This document shows positions 60,984 through 64,000 of a stretch of DNA of 64,000 nt, piece after piece; within the stretch, counting starts at the first letter, position 1, and every line of letters begins with the position of its first letter. The position numbers and the translations under genes were made by a program. The notes under the pieces were generated by a model. That model saw only the letters and a list, made by a program, of their open reading frames with translations, did no database searches and had not been told where the DNA came from. Origin of the DNA: Scalesia atractyloides (lineage: Eukaryota; Streptophyta; Magnoliopsida; Asterales; Asteraceae); assembly GCA_947069175.1 (NCBI GenBank), contig CAMTDV010000017.1:46943137-47007136 (forward strand). The letters are read 5' to 3'.

Positions 60984-61581
60984 GTGAGAAACTTGAATTT
61001 GGACCGTAAATTGAGTGTTTTTGAACGACTTGGATCTAGTGTGGACTGCTGGACATGTTGCAGATCATTAATGAACAAATTGAACACTAAAACTTGTTAA
61101 ATAATGATAAACGACCATTTACATGTCAAAAATTTGGTCAGAAAAGCATGTATATGTTGTGTGCAAGTTTGGTTGGAATGATGACAAGTTCGCCCGAACT
61201 TGTCAAAAGGTTCTTTGAACCAAGTTCGGCCGAACTTGTCCTCAAGTGTTTAAATGATAAATCATAAGTTCGCCCGAACATGTATGCTGAAAATTTCCAA
61301 ATTCAAACATCTGACAAGTTCGCCCGGACTTGTCTGAATGAAAGTAAATTGTTAATCATTTACAAGTTCGCTCGAACTTGTTTAGATTTAATCAAATTGT
61401 TAATGCAAGTTCGCCCGAACTTGATGTTTTTTATGGTTTTATGTATAACAAGTCCGCCTGAACTTAATGTTTTGAAAAGTCAAATTGATAATCAAGTTCG
61501 CCCAAGTTCGCCCGAACTTGATAGAAATTTGTGAAAATTGTAAAATTTCGACTAATTTCGTTTCGATTTACGTGTTTGCAG
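60984..61581 (+). other. Probable intron of the element B extra gene, carrying a palindrome cluster
   Basis: GT donor at 60984 and acceptor GTGTTTGCAG ending 61581. Palindrome units start at 61185, 61221, 61265, 61315, 61363, 61406, 61449, 61493 and 61503, nearly all 36-50 bp apart. Exonic reading frame joins without shift. Confidence 0.65.
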
Positions 61582-64000
61582 AATATTCAGCTCTCGTTCT
61601 ATAAATTTCACAACACATGCATCACGCTAAACAAAGCTACCTGTCCATCTCTGTAAGCATTCAATAGTATTCTCGAGTTTATGGAGCGGATTCCAATACA
61701 TAAGGCGATCACAGAAAAGACGGTGGTCTACAGGTCGCATGTTTACAGATTTTGGAGTTCAGCTGCGATGAATGAAGATGATACAGCTATCAAATCAGTG
61801 GTACGTTTTGGAGAAGAAGGTAAAGAGATTTTTGTTACTGAAGCTGATATCCGAAAGGTTTTGAACTTCAACGACAACAAAGATGATCCGATGATGCTAG
61901 ACGAGAGGATGGTTAGAGGATGTTTTTGTCGAATGGGGTACAAGGGGCATGTGAATGAGTCTACTCTGAAGAAAGGATCAGTTCCTAATCCTTACAAGTT
62001 CTTAATGCACGCTATTATTCATGCGTTTAGCCATCGAAAGGCTGGATTAGATGATGTTCAAGACTACATGGCATGTATGGCCACGACGCTTATTCTGAAC
62101 AAGAGATTCAACTATTCAAAGCTGGTATTCACGCATATGAAGAACAACATGGGATCCAACAGGCTAGTCATGTATCCGAGATTTGCTCAGATGTTGATAG
62201 ATGACAAATTCAAGAAGATTGCAAAGGATCCTAATGACATCTTGTATCTAAGTCATTTGGATGATACTACAATCAAGAAGTTGATCACATTTCAGAAGCA
62301 GTCCTCAGCACCTATTGCAAAGCCTTTATTCGGTGCCATTGATTCTGAGAATTATATCGCGCCGCCAGAGTATAAGTGGAGGAAAGATGATAGCGGTGAC
62401 GAGAATGAAAAGAACGCTGAGTTGGAATGGTTATCATTGTTTAAAAAGAAACGCAGTGACTGGTTTCTGAAGAAGGTTGTAGTTCAAGAGAAAAAGAAAG
62501 CTTCACGAAAGCCTAAGAAAGTGGATACTATGTTGATTGATGAGGAAGAGCCAATGTTCAAACTGAAGCTGGTTCAAGTGCAGCGGTTGTTATTGAAAGC
62601 CAAGAGGTAGAGAAAACTACTCAGGAAGATGAGGTTATTTCGGCTACATCTGATAATGATGAAAATAGTGATGATTCGATTGAAAAAGCTACAAAGAAAT
62701 CAATCGCCGAAACAGCTACTGAAAAAGTTAAAGAAACTTACGCAGATTATGAGCCAGAACATGAAAAAGATTCTGATGAGGAGAGACTGAAAAAGAAAGT
62801 GAAAAGAGTTAAGTCTTCTGCGAAAGCTACAACTACGAAGACGACAGGGTCTCCTAAAACCAAAGGAAAGAAATCTCAAAAGCCAAAGAGTCGCCGATAT
62901 AATGCAAAACCAAAAAGCATAGAAGTCACACAAGAACCTTTTGTTGCAAAAGATACAGGAGTTACACAAGAACCTCCAGCGACCGAAACTGTAAAAACAT
63001 CTGTTGTTCAAGAAACATTAGTACAGACAGGAGTTACACAAGACCCTCCTGAGTTTGAATTACTTGATATTCCTATTATCACATTGCAAGATCCTCCTAC
63101 AGCTGCTCAACCAGAAAGTTCAACTCCTAAAGCTTCTACACCAAAGAGTATGCCAAAGTCTATGCCGAAGACTACTCCAAAGTCAAAGCTTTTTGGAAAT
63201 ATTCTGAATGAACCTGTTGATATTCAAGATTTAAACGACTTCTTTCCAGATACAGACATTGATGATCTAGAAAAGCGTGTGAAAGTTCTGGAAGACAAAG
63301 TTGCTAAGAACGAGACAGAGAAAGCTGCGTTCGAAAAATTGGTGAAGTAGAGCGAAGTTGAAAAAGAGATTCTGAATGACAAAGTCAAATTTGAAGGCCC
63401 TAATTGAAAGCTTACAAGATGCAAATGAACGATTAATTAAAGAGATAGCAAAATTACAATTGGAAAAAGATTTGAATGATCGAAGATTCTCCAGACTGCA
63501 GAAAGTTTTGACGAACAGTCTTGGTATTGATTTTGATGCTGAATATGCTCGAATAGATCTGCAGGAAGCAAAAGAAAAGGCAGAAAAGGCATTTGCTGAA
63601 CAGGGGAAAGGCAAGAACGTGATTGAAAGTATGCCTGAGATTACTGAACCTGTGATAGAATCTGCAAAAGCTTCTGAGTCTATTGTTGTTCTAGAAACAG
63701 AAACTGAAAAAAGACGATGAAGAAGCTGAAGATAAAGATGATGATGATGATGATAATGCAGATAATACTAAAGACGACTCCGATAATGATGATGGTAATA
63801 ATGATGATCAAGGTGGAGTTGGTCTGAAAGTGGTTGATGCAAACTGAATTATGAGTTTGATTTTTTGTCGTTGCTGGATGATGAAACTAATAGAACGGAA
63901 GATCAAACTCAGGGGGAGCAAACAAGGGAAACAGGTCAGAAAGATGATGTTGATATGTCTAATGCTATTACAGCTATGCCTGTTGCAGCTATGCCTACGA
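61582..64000 (+). pseudogene. Element B extra gene, main exon (partial, broken)
   Basis: Homologue of 12144-15794. Exon begins NIQLSFYKFHNTCITL; a TAA at 61654 interrupts before the long open stretch 61681-62610, which would start at MERIPIHKAITEKTVVYRSH if translation began there. Conserved N-terminal domain to about 62470 (HAIIHAFSHRKAGLDD, LVMYPRFAQMLIDDKF, DPNDILYLSHLDD), then Lys-rich and acidic linkers, repeats of VTQEP-type pentapeptides (62930-63045), a Pro/Ser/Thr region, and the coiled coil (63250-63600) with RRFSRLQKVLTNSLGIDF, nearly identical to element A. Frameshifts near 62560 and 63400, TAG at 63348. The Trp-rich C-terminus lies outside the window. Function unknown; a nuclear DNA-binding or scaffold role is only a guess. 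Confidence 0.8.

Larger units (their letters stand above)
51136..64000 (+). mobile_element. Element B: second copia (Sirevirus-like) element, right end outside the window
   Basis: Plus-strand relative of element A with identical order: 5' LTR (51136-51554), PBS, palindrome-array leader, gag, pol, spacer, second promoter, micro-exon, intron with palindromes, extra gene. The window ends within the extra gene, so the 3' LTR and PPT are not seen. Many stops and frameshifts. Its spacer lacks element E, showing the empty site. Left flank AGAAA (51131-51135) is the candidate target duplication. Confidence 0.92.

Overview
This window is nuclear DNA of a flowering plant, most likely of the daisy family (Asteraceae). 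The plant call rests on a nuclear PPR-SMR gene, tRNA-iMet-primed LTR retrotransposons, MULE, hAT and Harbinger remnants, and CCCTAAA-type repeats. The family-level guess is inference from recalled resemblance of the retroelement proteins to Asteraceae sequences. Nearly all of the window is nested transposable elements. The only host gene recognised is a broken PPR-SMR gene at 3011-4716.

Layout. 1-11.3 kb is a mosaic of small elements: a Pack-MULE carrying part of a cysteine-protease propeptide (685-1625), a MULE-type MITE with a telomere-like core (2219-2723), the PPR-SMR gene, a hAT-like element (6337-7023) whose right end lies in a 917-bp tandem duplication (6953-8788), a Tat-like LTR remnant and a LINE relic. 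A small Tourist-like MITE (11281-11598 and 35401-35427) is split by a 23.8-kb insertion. That insertion is copia element A (11599-35400, minus strand), which itself contains a nested gypsy-type element E (17679-27195) with 3.5-kb LTRs and almost no coding content. After Harbinger and SINE-like scraps, an old LTR (D, from 38253) is interrupted by a younger element of its own family, C (38620-50880). C has only a gag gene, two tandem arrays, and a solo LTR (F, 40688-42529) inside its 5' LTR. D is interrupted again by copia element B (51136 to beyond 64000, plus strand), a second member of the A family.

The most interesting system is the A/B copia family, which is Sirevirus-like. Besides gag-pol, both copies carry a very long extra gene downstream of pol. 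It appears to have its own promoter (TATA box) and a tiny first exon (ATG plus two codons), then an intron of about 0.5-0.6 kb, then a main exon encoding a conserved N-terminal domain, charged linkers, a coiled coil and a Trp-rich C-terminus. An 18-bp near-palindrome, CAAGTTCGCCCGAACTTG on the element sense strand, occurs again and again: just upstream of the LTR TATA box, in the leader between PBS and gag, upstream of the second TATA box, and inside the intron. Spacing is mostly 40-50 bp and reaches exactly 49 bp four units in a row. The sites contain two CpGs each, and many variants look like CpG deamination. A self-regulatory circuit, in which the extra protein recognises the sites, is a reasonable but unproven hypothesis.

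A second notable signal is an 18-unit array at 46710-47161 in element C, where each unit of about 25 bp is a small hairpin and the stems differ between units by paired, compensating changes. Both copia copies are dead (stops and frameshifts), so any function would have to be tested on intact family members elsewhere in the genome.
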